DNA from: Parachlorella kessleri
Taxonomy: Eukaryota > Chlorophyta > Trebouxiophyceae > Chlorellales > Chlorellaceae
NCBI GenBank assembly: GCA_001598975.1
Contig: BBXU01000333.1
Coordinates: 1-36,433 of the forward strand
Reading direction: 5' to 3'
Length of the DNA: 36,433 bases
Below, piece by piece: positions 1 through 12,800 of the stretch; the stretch's first letter is position 1, and each line of letters opens with the position of its first letter. The notes below the pieces were generated by a model. The model had not been told where the DNA came from. It was given only the letters and a program-made list of their open reading frames with translations, and did no database searches. Both the position numbers and the translations under genes were made by a program.

Positions 1-50
1 ACCCACCCACCCCACATACACCCACCCACTCTCTTCCCGTGACACCCTAC

Positions 51-823
51 CTGGCGGGAGGCCCTCCCCTGCCGTGCCCAGGAAGCTCTCCAGCACCAGC
101 AGGAACTCGGTCAGCTGCTGCGGCGTCTGGGCGGCTCGCAGCTGCCGCCGCACCTCCTTCAGCTCGCAGCTCATTTGCACCTGCAAGGACAGGCAGGCAC
201 GCGGGCGGGGAAAAGGGGTTAAGACATTGTGCCTGGGCAGTACCATGGTATGACGACACGGCTCATTTGCACCTGGGCAGGCACGCAGGCAGGGGAAAGG
301 GGGGTTTGTTATCTGCCTGGACAGTACCATGGTATGACGATACAGCTCATTTGCACCTGGCAGGCAGGCACGCGGGCAGGGGAGGGGAGGAGGAGGGGGG
401 GTTTCACGTGTGCCTGGACAAAACTCTGGCAACGATCCGGCTGGAGTGAGCGGCCATGCCCCTCTATCGCCTAATGCCTCCAGGCACCTGCCAGCTGCCC
501 CAGCCACCTGGCAAAAGTGATCCATAGGGTGGTGGGCCAGCTGCTGATGGCACACTACAGGCTAGGACCGGCTTCACGCCCCTAGCGCTGAACGATGGTG
601 CTGAAAAAAAAAACAGCAAAGGAGGACCCACCCCGATGTCCTGGGTCTCTGTAATGAAGAGCTCCAGCTTCTCCCGGGCTTCCGACAGCACCTCGGCGTC
701 CTGGGCCCGCGCAAGCTCCTCCACGCTGTGCTGCGTTGCGCCCGCTGGGGCGCCGTCGACGGCTGGCGGGGGCGCCGCTGGCCGCGGCACTTGGGCCAGC
801 ACGTAGCACCCAGCAACAGCATC
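51..823 (-). other. C-terminal helical exons of the remodeller accessory gene
   Basis: Two exons after the WSD motif. Exon 823-632 has a Pro/Ala-rich stretch and then a helix (LSEAREKLELFITETQDIG). Exon 180-51 is mostly helical (CELKEVRRQLRAAQTPQQLT, then FLLVLESFLGTAGEG). It ends at a good donor (GTAGGG) with an incomplete codon, so at least one more exon lies beyond position 1. No bromodomain or second PHD finger is visible; in animal BAZ1A/B such domains would follow here. Confidence 0.75.
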
Positions 824-3800
824 CTGTGGGGCAGAAGGGCATAGACATTGCCACACTGGCCGGTGTCGGCCAGACAGCGGGAAAGGGCACGTGAAAGGCA
901 CAGACTACAAGGGCACAACACTCTTATTTGAATTGGGTGCTCAAGAAAATAGTGCATCTGCTCCTTGACAGGATGGGTGAGCTTGCAGGAGCCTCAAGCA
1001 GGGTAGAGTGCACCGGGTGCAATGCGGAAACAGAGCAGTAGATAAGTAAGGTGCGGGGAGAGCACATAAACCACCCGGGTGCAAATGCTGCCCCAGCACG
1101 CCCCACTGACCAGCCGAGTGGTCACCAAAGTAAGGCTGGCATGGATTTCACTATGCCGCGCCACAGCAGCAGGAGGGCGCGGCAACAAGGCTTGCATGGA
1201 ACCTAAACCAGGCCACCCCACCTCACGGCCAACCATGCCACCTGCCCAGTCTACCTGCGACAGCTGATTGGCCATGGCTGTGGTGATGGCATTGTAGCGC
1301 CGCCGCAGGCCGCGGTGCAGGCCCCCCTCCCGCGGGCCCCGCCGGTTCAGCTTGCTGATCACCTGCACCAGGTGGGAGACATGGTGGGCTGCCAAGCCAT
1401 GGAAGGACGGCAAGCAAGCATTATGGCCTCATCATTACGTAAAGGCTTCTTCATGCTCCACCACATCCATATCTTTCAGCGAGCAAAAACTCTGCACGCC
1501 CCCCAGCTGCTGGGTGCCAACCAGGAGTGACCAGCGTGCCCCTACAACTGTGCTGGCTCAAGGTGAGGTGCTGGGGGCGTGTCATACACAAGGGCGAGGA
1601 TAGCCAGGTCGGGCCGTGGTCATATTTGTATATTTGGGAAGGGGGCGCTTCCCAGTAGGGCAGCTTAGGGAGTATGGCTGAAGCTGGAGTGACTGTGAGG
1701 CACTTATTTGGAAGTGCGGGATGAACCAGCAGCTGCGCCCGCTGGTATGCTTGCACATCTCCATGTGTCACCCCAGCCACCCGCGGCTCACCTCATCCAG
1801 CTCCTCATTGGTGCGAATGGCAACACATCTATGTGTCATATCAGTCACCCGCGACTCACCTCATCCAGCTCCTCCTTGGTGCGAATGGCAGCCATGCCGC
1901 CGCCGCCGTCCGCGCCCTCCACAAACACAAACCCAGGGTCGCTCTGCAAGAGTATGCATTAGTAATATGATTACTATGACAGGGTAGAAAAGGTCATGTC
2001 CGCGCCCTTCCATGAGAACAAACCCAGGGTCGCTGCAAGAATACGCATTAGTATTATGTCTACTATGATAGGGTAAGAAAGGTCATGTCCGCGCCCTTCA
2101 CAAACACAAACCCAGGGTCGCTCTGCGGGAGGGGGAGGGGTGATACGCAGGCCGCTGCCAGTGGCTCTGCGAGCGTCTGACCTTTGGAACCACCTAACCC
2201 CAGCCAGCAGCTGAGGCACTGACTAATACCCTCCCCTCTCCTCGCCGCCAGGGCTTCGACTCACCCGCAGCCACCAGTAGCGGCGGTGGTACCTATCCAG
2301 TCCCAGTGGCTCGGTGCGCGACGCCCGCAGCTGCATGCGGGCATCGTACTCCGCCTCTCTCTGCCGCCGCGCCCTCGCCGCCTCATCCAGCTCCCCTGTG
2401 AAATAATCAGGATGTCCCTGGGTGTGGGTGGGTGGATTGGTGGGTGAGTGGTAGTGGGGCGTGCTAGCGCCAAATCCAGTGTCCAGCTGCCGCCGTGCCC
2501 TGGCGGCTTTGTGAGTTTGTTGCTGTTGTTTGTTTCTGTGCAGGACAGAGGAACAACAGTCATCACTGATACACCTGGTGCAAGACTCCTCTGCCTCATC
2601 CAGCTCCCCTGTAACAACAGGGTAGGGTTGATGGGTCACCGGGTGTGGGTGGGTAGGTGGGTTGGAGGGGGGCATGCACGCGCCACATGCAGTGTCCAGC
2701 CGACCCCGTGCCCTGGCGGCTTTGTCCAGTTTCTGTGCAGGACAGAGGAACAACAGTCATCACTGATACACCTGGTGCCAGCCTCCTCTGCCTCATCCAG
2801 CTCCTCTCCAGCTTGGTAGCAAGAGGGCTGTTCATGATCAGTGCCATGGTAGATATTCGCCGGCTGTTTTAAAAGGCCGTGCCCTGGCGTTTTTACCCAG
2901 CTTGATACAGCAGGGCCAGCAGACAAGGGGGCGTTTCCAACAAGTTGCCCAAAGTACCGCTTACCTGGCAGGCAGCGCCTCCTCGGTGGACAAATCCCAG
3001 AGAGCACTGGCAATGGCAAAGGCGCACTAAACTACAGCTACACCGTCCAACTGCAGCGCCCTTGACTTGACATATACACCACAGTTGGAAACCTCGCTCC
3101 CTCCCTCCCTCCTCTGTGGGCTGAGTTGAGGCTCACCTTTACTCCTCCCGTCCTGCACAACAACCTGCGTTTTTTTGCTCGACTCTTTAGTCACAACCGC
3201 ACATAGGTCATCATCCACCTTCGCCCTCCTCCAGCGCCGCTGCCTCTAGCTCGGAGTCCGACCTTATTCATTACCCACAGTCGTCATCACCCACCTTCGC
3301 CCTCCTCCAGCGCCGCTGCCTCTAGCTCGGAGTCCGACCTTATTCATTACCCACATTCGTCATCACCCACCTTCGCCCTCCTCCAGCGCCGCTGCCTCCA
3401 GCTCGGCCTCCAACCTTAGTCATCACCCACATAAGTCATCACCCACCTTCACCCTCCTCCAGCGCAGCTGCCTCCAGCTCCGCCTCCATCTCTTCAAGCT
3501 CCTCCTCTGTCGGCTCCGGCAGCGCTATGGCCGCGGCTGCCTTCTTGCCTTTGCGCTTCTTGCTGCCTGTCGTCGGGGCCAGCTCCCCGTTGTCTGCGCC
3601 GCGCTTGCCGCCAACGACCACGCTGCCGCCACGGCGGCCCTGGGTCTGTGAAGAGTGTCCCACACATTGAGATGAGTCAGCAAGGACACAAACGGGCGCA
3701 CCGCAAAGCGGTCAAAGAGAAGAGTAACACAAGCAAAAACAAGTGAAGCTGGCGGCATGAGGGGCAGCCAAACAAGCGCACCCGACAACGAGCTGAGCAA

Positions 3801-6800
3801 GAACAATGAGGCGGAGGCTGGCATGCGCACCCATGGAGCTGTAGGAGACCCTGCTTCAGGGCAGCAAAGCCGTGCACAGGGCGTGGGCAGGCTTCTGCCA
3901 GGCACACAACGAGTCCCCCGCTTAAGCCACACACCTGCTCCCTGAACCTCTCCGTCTGGATCTTCACGATATCCTGCTGCCGAGCGTTGATCTCCTGGCG
4001 CAACCGGTAGCCCTGCAGGGTGGTTCCTCCACATGCTCAGAATCCATACCGGACGCAGCCCCTGTTTACCTTGATCCAAGTGGCCCCAAGCGTGCGATCT
4101 TTTAAACGGAGCTGCGACACCACCCGGTGTGGCATTGGTTGCTTTGACCAAGTGGAATACACAGGAAGGGGACAAACTGGGGCAGCACCATGTCTGATAA
4201 CCAACTTACTACGTTCTATTTGAAAAACATCTGAGCTTTAAGCTTAGCATGCTGCTAGACAAGTCCGCGTTCACCATAAAGCACTGTCACCTCCCAGCAG
4301 TGTGGCTTTTACTCCAGGGCCCAATGCATCCATTGCACAGCAACACCCACGCTGCACATACGCCGCATGCACGTGCCACATAAAGACATTATGCAGGCAG
4401 CCCCAAACAGCTGCAGGGAGCCTCTGGCAGCGAACTCTTCCAGGCTCAGTTATTGCACCAGTTTGCAATAGCCCAGCGCCAGTGCTACAGCAGAGCACCC
4501 TAGCGGGAGACCCCAGACCCGAACCCCCTGTGTCAAGCAGCATACCTGTGCCACGTCATAGCACAGCACGTTCAGCAGCCTCAGGTGGGCGCTGGCGGGA
4601 AGCGTCCACCAAGGCGCCTCTGAGAGGTGCTCAGCGGCAAACAAGGCGACCTGGTCATCGCTCATGAGGACGGGGTCCACTGCAGTCAGGCAGGCAGGGC
4701 ACATGTAATATGACACATAGGGAGAGCGGCTTCGCACCCAGGCACTTTAGGGGAGACCCTGGTCGTTCCTCAGGGCCTGCAGAACAAGAGGGTATTTGCA
4801 GGGCATGAGACACTCCTCTACATACTGTACAGCACAATAAAAGCCTAGGACAGAAGTGCATTACTACTGTATCTGGGTCAGCAACTTGATCAACATTAAC
4901 GAGGTGCTCGAATACAAGACACAAGCAGCAACACCCTGCAAACTACATTTCGCATTATATGAGGCTGCAGGCATGAGGCGATGGCCCATGGTAGTGGGTC
5001 TCAGCTATTGAGTTGCTTACCAGTAAGGTCATATGAAGTGTCCTTGGCTGTTTTGGACCGCGTCACCGCCAAATAGCGCCGCAGCAGCTCCGGCCACACC
5101 GAGTCTGACAGCGTCAGCATGCGGCTCCAGCGTCGGGCCCTATAATTGACAACAGTAGGGAATCCATCAGGGCTCGGTTGACGCCATAAAAATGCGGCTT
5201 CAGCAACGGGCCCTGGAACTGACAGCAGCAGGGCATCCTCAGGCTCTGTGTGGCGCCACAACAACAAGGCACCACTTGTCGCCATGCTGCACATCAGAGG
5301 CGCGAGATGCAACCCCATACATGCCCTCCAACCAAGACGGCGATTTGACTCAGTGAGCACAAACCCGAGGCAAGTCATCCGGTCAAACTCGTCTATGCTT
5401 CTCCGCTTCCTTCTCTTCAAGCAATGCTTGCACCACGGTCTCCCACCCTCCTGCTGTCCCTATTGTTGTACCAGCAGTTGCGGGTGCTACCACCCCTTAC
5501 CGTGCTGCTCCTGCACTGCCAACTTGTGTGCATGCTCACCTGTTCTTGGCCGGCGGGTCATGGTTGAGCTGCTCCAGTAGGCAGCACTGCAGCATGGCAG
5601 AGTAGAGAGCGGGGAGCGACGGGGAGTCCAGCGGCCAGGCGGCAGCGCGGTACAAGTCCTGCACAGCAGCATGCATAGCATGGCTACTGATTTACTTCTC
5701 ATTTACTCACTCACGGTATGAGTCATGCACAGGAACATGCGTAGCATGGCTACTGATTCATTTCTTGTTTGCTAACTCACGGTACAAGTCCTGCACAGCA
5801 GCATGCGCAGCAGGGCTACGTGCGGGCGCGGAGCGCAGCAATAAGAGCATCCAGCGCAGCAGTAGCGCGGGAAGCTGCCCAGGAAGCAGCACGGGCCGCC
5901 CTGACACGTTGAAAACCAGACTGGTATCCATCCACACTTGCCAACCGGCACATCAGAATCAAGCCAGATACCACCTCCACAGCAGGTACCGACATTTCCC
6001 ACCCTGCAAATCTAGCCAGCCGGCAAGTCTGTAGAGGCGCCAAGCACGGCTCACCAGCCTTCTGGAACATTCTACCAGGCTGGCAAGTGTCCCCCATCTC
6101 GCAACCCACCAACCCACCCCGCCAAGTCACCCCCACTCTTTACCCCGCCCGCGGCATGTCCCCTGCCCAGGGAGCTCACCTGCACAGTAAGGATGGGGGC
6201 CACGCATGCCTCCCCAAAGATGCGCAGGAACTCCGCCAGGCTGAGCGCTTCATTCAGCACTGCCTGCTGCACCTCGCTGCTGTCACCTCGATCCCCATCC
6301 CCATCCCCACCTGCCGCCTCCACTTTCAGCCCGGCCCCTGTGCTGCCGCCACCGTCTGCTGCGGCTGCCAGGCTTGCGGCGCACGCTGCGCTGCCGACCA
6401 GCGGCTCAAACGTGGGCGGCCCCGCAAGGATCTGCTGCAGCCGGTGCAGCGCTTCACGAGTCTCGGCCGCCCGCTGGTGGACGCTGGCGGTTTCGTCGTC
6501 AGCAAAGTCGATACCTCCCTCGGGTAGCGGGTTCCGTGCTGCCAGCTCAGCCAGCTCGCGTGCGCGGATCTCCAGACGCCCCAGATTCTCCTTTTCGTCC
6601 TGCAGGGTCTCCCAGTCATCGGGCGGGCCACGCTGTGCAGGACGCAGCGCGCGGCTGCCGGCGGTCCCCAGCGGCAGGCCCTCCGCCTGCGGGGGTTGTG
6701 AAGAAGCTGTAAGATAATAAATATCACGATACGAATGCAAGGCTTGGTGCACTATGAGAGTGGGCCAGCAACAGCGTGCTGTTGACGGTCGTCGAGCTGC

Positions 6801-9800
6801 AGGGCCCTTTGCCCTTTGTAGGGGACAACAGCCGCCCGGGGCCCGCCGTGCCCGTGGCACACTTCCCATGCAGGACAGTAGGAGAGGAGCGGGTATTTCC
6901 CACCCCTCCGCCGGCGCGGCTAGCAACATGTCACCACCCCTCTCCCCCAGCAGTATTACTCGCTGACATGTCTGACTGTGTCAGGGTGCTTCTGCTCTCC
7001 TAGCTACAGCAAAAACAACAGGGCTGGAGCAGCAGCCTGTCACCTTGATGACTCATCTCCACCACTGACAACTACTAATCCACTGTTTCCTTACCTTGCG
7101 CCTCTCCCGCTCCTCCTTCTGTAGCAACCGCCGCAGCAGCTTGTCCTCCGCCTCGCTCTGACGGCTGGTGGCGCGCTCAAGCGCCTCCCGCTTGCGGGTC
7201 TCCAGGTCCATGACCCTGGCACAGACATGTTGTCAGTGGGACGGGTGAGCAAGGTGGCCAGTGACCAACACAGTAAGGCACGCATGAGACAGCTCAAGCG
7301 CCTCAGGCTTGCGGGTTTCCAGGTCCATGACCCTGGCGCACGGCAGGACAGTGTCAGGGGAATATGTAACAATAGGTGACAGTGAACAACACAATAAGGC
7401 AAGCCCAGATGTTGTCAGGGGCATGGCCGAGAAAGAGCGACATTGAACAACACATTAATGCAACCATGAGACAGCCCAGTGCCTCTTTCCACTCACTCCC
7501 CAGCTCCCGGACTCTGGCTGAAGCAGAGTTACAGTCTGGTATCAACCAGTTACAAGGAAGAATCCAACAGGAGACCCCTGGTGGCCTCAGGGGTGGCAGT
7601 TGGGCACTGTCGGCATAGCATGGACCAACAAGCCTTAGAAATCTAAAACTTGGCGGAGGACCAAGAATGCTGCCCGTACACTGAAAACAGCGGCCCCCTA
7701 GCAGGCGGGCAGCAGACATGCAATGCAAGGAATCCCAAAAGCCCTGGCTCCCTTCCACCAACCCTAACTTGCTAAGACTCTGGCATGCTCTGCATCCTTC
7801 ATTAGAATAATTTTGAAAAGCTGGTGGTGCTCAGCCAGCCGGGCCACCCCCATGAAACACTGAGTAAAAAGCAGTACCGTACCTGCGCAGCGCGGCTTGC
7901 GTGGACTCCACGCACTTGGGGCAGCACCAGTCATCTGATGGCAGGTCCCGCCAGTCCAGCCCAAGGCAGGCCATGTGGTACGACCGGGGGCAGGTGTCAC
8001 ACAGCAGCAGGGGGGACTGCTCGTGGTGGGTGGTCTGCAGGCAACATAAGGGATGAGGCAGGAGACGGGTCATGCAAGGTAAAAGCCGGGGCCAACCATG
8101 TGTGTGATATGCAACAGGACACGTATTAACAGCCTCCTTAACGCTGGGTGGGAGCTGTGAAAACCACGCCCACCAGCTGCTGGGCAGGGTTTGGCCTGAA
8201 CAGTGGGGCAGCAAGTGGACCAGCCTGGCTCGCAGTGAGAGGCAGGGTTATGTGGCATGTTACCGGACCAAGCAAGATAGCAGTGCAGAGGCAAGCGGCT
8301 CCGTCACAGGAGACGCCCAAGCTAGCCAAGGGAGAGTGCGCTGCGGTACCCAAGGCTGGCAGTGAAATCTTTGCCAGGACTTCTTCCCAACAGACAAGCA
8401 GCCGCCTTGCCAGGCAATGCGCAGCAAAGCTGAGGAGACCAAAGTGTGGCGTTCCAGTCATGCTATCAACCAACCAACAAGTCCAAACATCAACCCACCC
8501 TGTGGCACTTGGGGCACTTGAAGTTGTTTTTCTCAACCTTGGGCTTGTGCTTCTCCTCGGCCAGCTTGCGCATCGCCTCCTGCGGGACAGCGGAGCTAGC
8601 AGTTAGGCCCAGGCCAAGCAGGCAGCTATACACATGGGTAGAGAACTTAATAACAATACAGTAGTAGGTATACCTATATCCTCGGGTGGGTCTCTTCCCT
8701 GCCATGGCAAGCCTGGCTGTGTATCCCAAGACGCCACATGGTCTTGGCAGCCTGTGCAAGTGGGAGGGCATGAAAGATAGCAAGGCATGCCTCGGCATCG
8801 GAATGATCCTACCTAGGGAAATGTCCTTCTCCAGGTAGGCCCAACTGGCGTGTTTATTCAATGGCTTCCGTTAAGTCCAAACCCAACCCATATAGCGCCT
8901 CAGCGCAGCAGGAGAAGTTTTCCCTGTGGCCAACTGGAGGACAGGGCGAGGCACACGCAAGGACCAGCGCTGCACATGCCACACGATGGGCCGAACGGCC
9001 TACCCACCCCAAAGCACACCTAGCAGCCGTCCCACCAAAGCTTCTCACCTTCTGCTGCTGTCCCACCGTGGCCAGCTGCTTTTGCGCTCCCTCGTCCAGC
9101 TGATCCAGTGGAACACTGTCCTCAGCCAGCAGCTGCAAGCATGGAGCGTTGGTATAGCATGCATGAATACACAAGACACGACAGCTGGTCCGTCTGCATG
9201 CCTTCATTTCCAGCAGGTGCAGGAGTTGGCATATAGTGTCCTAATCAGAAAGTCATCCGATCCAGGAGTCGCACGAGCTGCATGCACGGCAGCCATGTAG
9301 TCCAACGCACTTGGTGTATGGCTAATAAACGAACGGCGCTCAAGTAGTACAAGTAGAGTAACCCACTTGTTGTATGGCTAATAAACAAATGACTCAAGGA
9401 CAGGTACACAGCTTGGTACAAGATGACTACAGCATGCACAGCGCCCAGCAGAGCATGGCTGCTAGGGAGGAACAAAGCCCGCGGGGTAGAGCACAGCAGG
9501 GCAAAGCAGGAGCGGAACGTAGCACACAGCCTGCACCCGTAAGACCAACTTGCCTGCTGGGAGGAGACAAGGGCTCGCAATGCAAACTTGGCAGGACCCA
9601 CGCGCACAAAAGCCGGGTCGTGGGCACAGGTGGATGCCACTGCAGCACAGACACTTTATATTGATAATGTTAATGGGCCATGTCTTACACGACACGAGGG
9701 TGCCGAGTGGTCCGCCAAGAATCAAGTGATTTGGCAGGGGGTGAGAAAACCAGCATACCGCTGGGCATGCATACGTCAAGTCGAAAAGAGAGTGGGGCCC

Positions 9801-12800
9801 GATTGCCTTGTGCAAAGCCCTGCCCAAACGCAGCAGCGGTGAAATTCAAGAGGCGCGCCCGCAGGATGCAGGCAGGCAGGCAGGCAGACTGCGAAAGGGA
9901 GTGGGCCTGCCTGCCTCTCCCCTGCCTGCGTACACGGTTATGCAGCACATCTGCTGCGGCATCTGCTAGACACCTGGCCTGGGCAAGGCAGGTGCACCAC
10001 AGGTGACAAGTGTGACTCCCACATCAAGCCCTGCCGTGCCCCAAAGTCCAGCACCATCAGCATCCTCGTATACTCACCAACAAGGACTTGCTTCACAGTG
10101 AATTGTTTTGCAAGGACAAAACCACGGCAATAACCAGGGCCATACCTGAGTTCTTGGCCTGGCGGGGGTCATCCCATGTCTTCAGACCCTTCTCCTCCGC
10201 AGCAGTTACTAGGTCTGAAATGGTCACACCCGCCTCGCCTGCCTCCTGCAGAATCTGCACCGCCGGCACCGCAAGCACACCACTGACAAGCCACAAGGGC
10301 GAAGCTCGGCAGCGGGAATTGTGGAGCGTCCCAGCGGCCTGCCACCCTCAGCACTTTCCCTACTGCGCTATCTTCACTCTCTGCTTGCTATCTTCACTCT
10401 CTGCTTGCGCGACTGGAAACCGTGCAGGCCATCCCTGTCAGCGCACCGTCTGTACTATATTGAACTGCACAGTACAGTGACTGACGCGCTGTGCCGACCA
10501 AGCTCAGCTGTCCAGTTTTCCAGGGCCCCCCTTCCCCCTGCCACCCTGGCAAGGCGGCACGTCCCAGCACAAAGCCTCCTAGCTGAGAAAAACTCATACT
10601 CCTGCATCTGGTACGCTCTCTGGCAGTACGATGTGTAAAATCATACACAGTCTAGGCAAGCCTCGCCCGCCACTCACCATAAACACTGAGTGCTTAATGG
10701 ATCCGGGCTGCAGGCGTCGCCCCACCTCTTCCAGGCTCTCCACCATCGCCTGGCAACCACACACACCAAATGTTGGATGGAGCAGCAGTACACAGGTCAG
10801 CATCCTAGCAAGTCGAAGGGCAGCTCTGCCACGGTCATTATGGCGCTCCTCTGCAACACAGCCCCCTGGTTTGGCTGGAAGCTGCACCAGGCAGTCGCCA
10901 GTAGGTCGCTCTGACACCTTCTGTCTTGAGCAACCCCCTCGAGGAGGGACTCTGCCGCCGGGAAGCCGCAGCCCGTAAGGGGCCCCTCACCTGGACATCC
11001 GACGCCTGCAGCGAGGGCGGCGGGGGTGGCTGCTGCGACGCGGGCGGCGGGGGCTCCGGCGGACTGTGCGCCAGCCGGGGCCCGGCGCCCCATCGGCCCC
11101 TGCCCCTGCCCCAGCGGCCGCGGCCGCGACCCCGGGGCGTGCGGGCGGGGAGCGGCTTCATGCGGCCTTCTAGCCCCGGGTGGATGGGGCGGTAGTCTGC
11201 ATGGGCCGGCGGGCGGGGAACAGGGTAAGGGGCGTCAAGGAAGCAGCCATGGCGCGACAAGGTGGGGATTTTGTTTCGCTGCACCCAAGTCCACCAAGCA
11301 GAACAGGTATTTCACTTTGTCACATCTACCCCATGTATCTGTAACCCCCCTTTGGCAGCAGCAAGGAAAGAAGATACCAGCTGCCAGCGAGGCATGTGTC
11401 ACATGTAGCACGGTGCAGGGCAACCCACCGTCGTCGCTCTCAAATTCTTCATCGCTGGCGTACTCTTCCCTGGCCACCTGCAGCTCCTCCTCCACCTGCA
11501 GATTTGTTAAGGATAAAAATAAGTAAAATTGCAAGGGTGGCAGGCAGGATCGGGCGCTTCCTCCCTTTACACCTGCAGCTCCTCCTCCACCTGCAAAACT
11601 GTGAACAAAACTGTGTCCCCAATTAGCAGAAGTGCAACGGTGTCAAGCTGGATCTGTTCACAACAGAGCAAAAGCAACTAGCGTAAGTGCTACAATGTCA
11701 AGCTGGATCTGCTCGCAGAAAGCAAAAGCTGGCGGGAGTGCTACATAAGGAGCCTGCTTGGCAAACAGCAAGAGCTACTCCCATCCCCAGACAGCAACAC
11801 CCTCGGTGGCTGACACAGCAAAACAACTGCCGCCCAGCCTGCTGAGATGCGCAGGCCTCCCACTGTACCCCCTTTGCCTCACAAAGATCTTTCTGGAACG
11901 ATAGGGGAGGCTACCATAAAGGCCACATCAACCCCGTGTTGCTGCCAGCTAGCCTCAAATCGGCGTTGGTGGCCCAGGGACTTGCCTGGAAGTCGTGGTC
12001 GCCCTTCTCTCCCCGGTCAACAAAGGGCTTCCCGTCCCCCGCGCCCGGCCCCAGCCCGCCGGCGCCCTGCTCGTCATCCTCGCTAAAGGTCGACTCAACA
12101 AACTCCACCTCCCCCCCACGACGCCCCGCGGCACCGTCCTTGAGGGATGGCACCTTCAGCAGCGCCTGCTGACAGGCAGAGACAAGGGAGACCACGCTGT
12201 GAGGGCACAGTCGCGGGCTACGGGCACAGGGTTAAAGCACCCAGGGTAAGCCAGGCCAGGCCAGGGCTACCCAGAAGAGCAACTAGGACAACGCACGCTT
12301 CCTTGCGACCGCAGAACCCGACCTAACCACATTCTTAAACCTCAACCTGCTTGCTGCGCCTGCTTGCTGCCAGATACCACCTCAAGTGCGCTTACCTCCC
12401 TACCCCAGCCACCCCACCCATGCACGTGCTGCAGCGCTCCGTCATCATTGTACGACGAGTCTACAGCCTACCTAGACACCTTCCGCCGCGAGGGTCGCAG
12501 CCGCCCAGGTGATATCGCTGCCGTGCCAGATGCAGTCCTTGCAAGCACTTCTCCATCATAGGTGTCACACACATGCCCCTGCTTAGCCCCCATACCTCCC
12601 ACCCTTCATCGAGAAGGTCCGAGACACCACTGCCTCCCCACCTAGCTCTTCCCAACCCACCCACCCACCCTCGTTGGTGGAGGTCTAAGTGGCCAGCCGG
12701 GTGCCTAATAGTGACCTAACCCTATGTGTGTGGCTCAGCCACTAGACCGAGGCATGGTACTCCCACCAACCTTCTGCCGAGAGGGCCGCAATCGCTCCGC

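Larger units (their letters stand above)
1255..2395 (-). other. WHIM2/WSD motif
   Basis: Residues about 1120-1226. Exon 2395-2265 carries the hallmark RTEPLGLDRYHRRYWWLR, exon 1943-1860 gives SDPGFVFVEG and EELDE, and exon 1362-1255 gives VISKLNRRGPREGGLHRGL. This corresponds to the WSD/WHIM2 pattern of BAZ and RINGLET proteins: 'R..PLG.DR...RYWW', a hydrophobic strand ending FVE, then a Leu-rich helix with 'LN.RG.RE..L'. The preceding exon 3645-3447 is a basic then acidic linker (GSKKRKGKK, then EELEEMEAELEAAALEEGEG) that may act as a nuclear localisation signal plus coiled coil. Confidence 0.88.
5021..6686 (-). other. DDT domain region
   Basis: Residues about 842-981. Exon 6686-6180 ends with a DDT-like helix (LNEALSLAEFLRIFGEAC). 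The next exon, 5900-5781, contains HVALLRMLLC, which matches the second conserved DDT helix ('LHVALLRLLL'). Exons 5658-5540 and 5139-5021 follow with LYSAMLQCCLLEQLN and WPELLRRYLAV, the segment that links DDT to WHIM1 in plant DDT proteins. DDT domains help bind the remodelling ATPase. The first part of exon 5900-5781 is oddly Cys-rich (SFPRYCCAGCSYCCA). A rival acceptor at 5874 gives a Leu-rich frame instead, but it fails the phase check against the next exon. Confidence 0.75.

Noticed and set aside
3027..3218. Possible exon in the remodeller gene ending in a GTGAGC donor
   Set aside because: The frame KESSKKTQVVVQDGRSK looks plausible, but no acceptor gives a phase match with the preceding exon; it sits among junction repeats.
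3214..3470. Regularly spaced 76-bp repeats resembling a CRISPR array
   Set aside because: There are no distinct spacers; the whole unit repeats and it contains the end of a coding exon with a splice donor in a eukaryotic gene.
4738..4776. Small extra exon before the WHIM1 exon
   Set aside because: Phase-compatible, but it would leave an intron of about 55 nt and adds no recognisable motif.
6193..6717. Long plus-strand open frame (174 codons)
   Set aside because: It is the complement of the exon leading into the DDT domain; its composition is a shadow of G+C-rich coding sequence.
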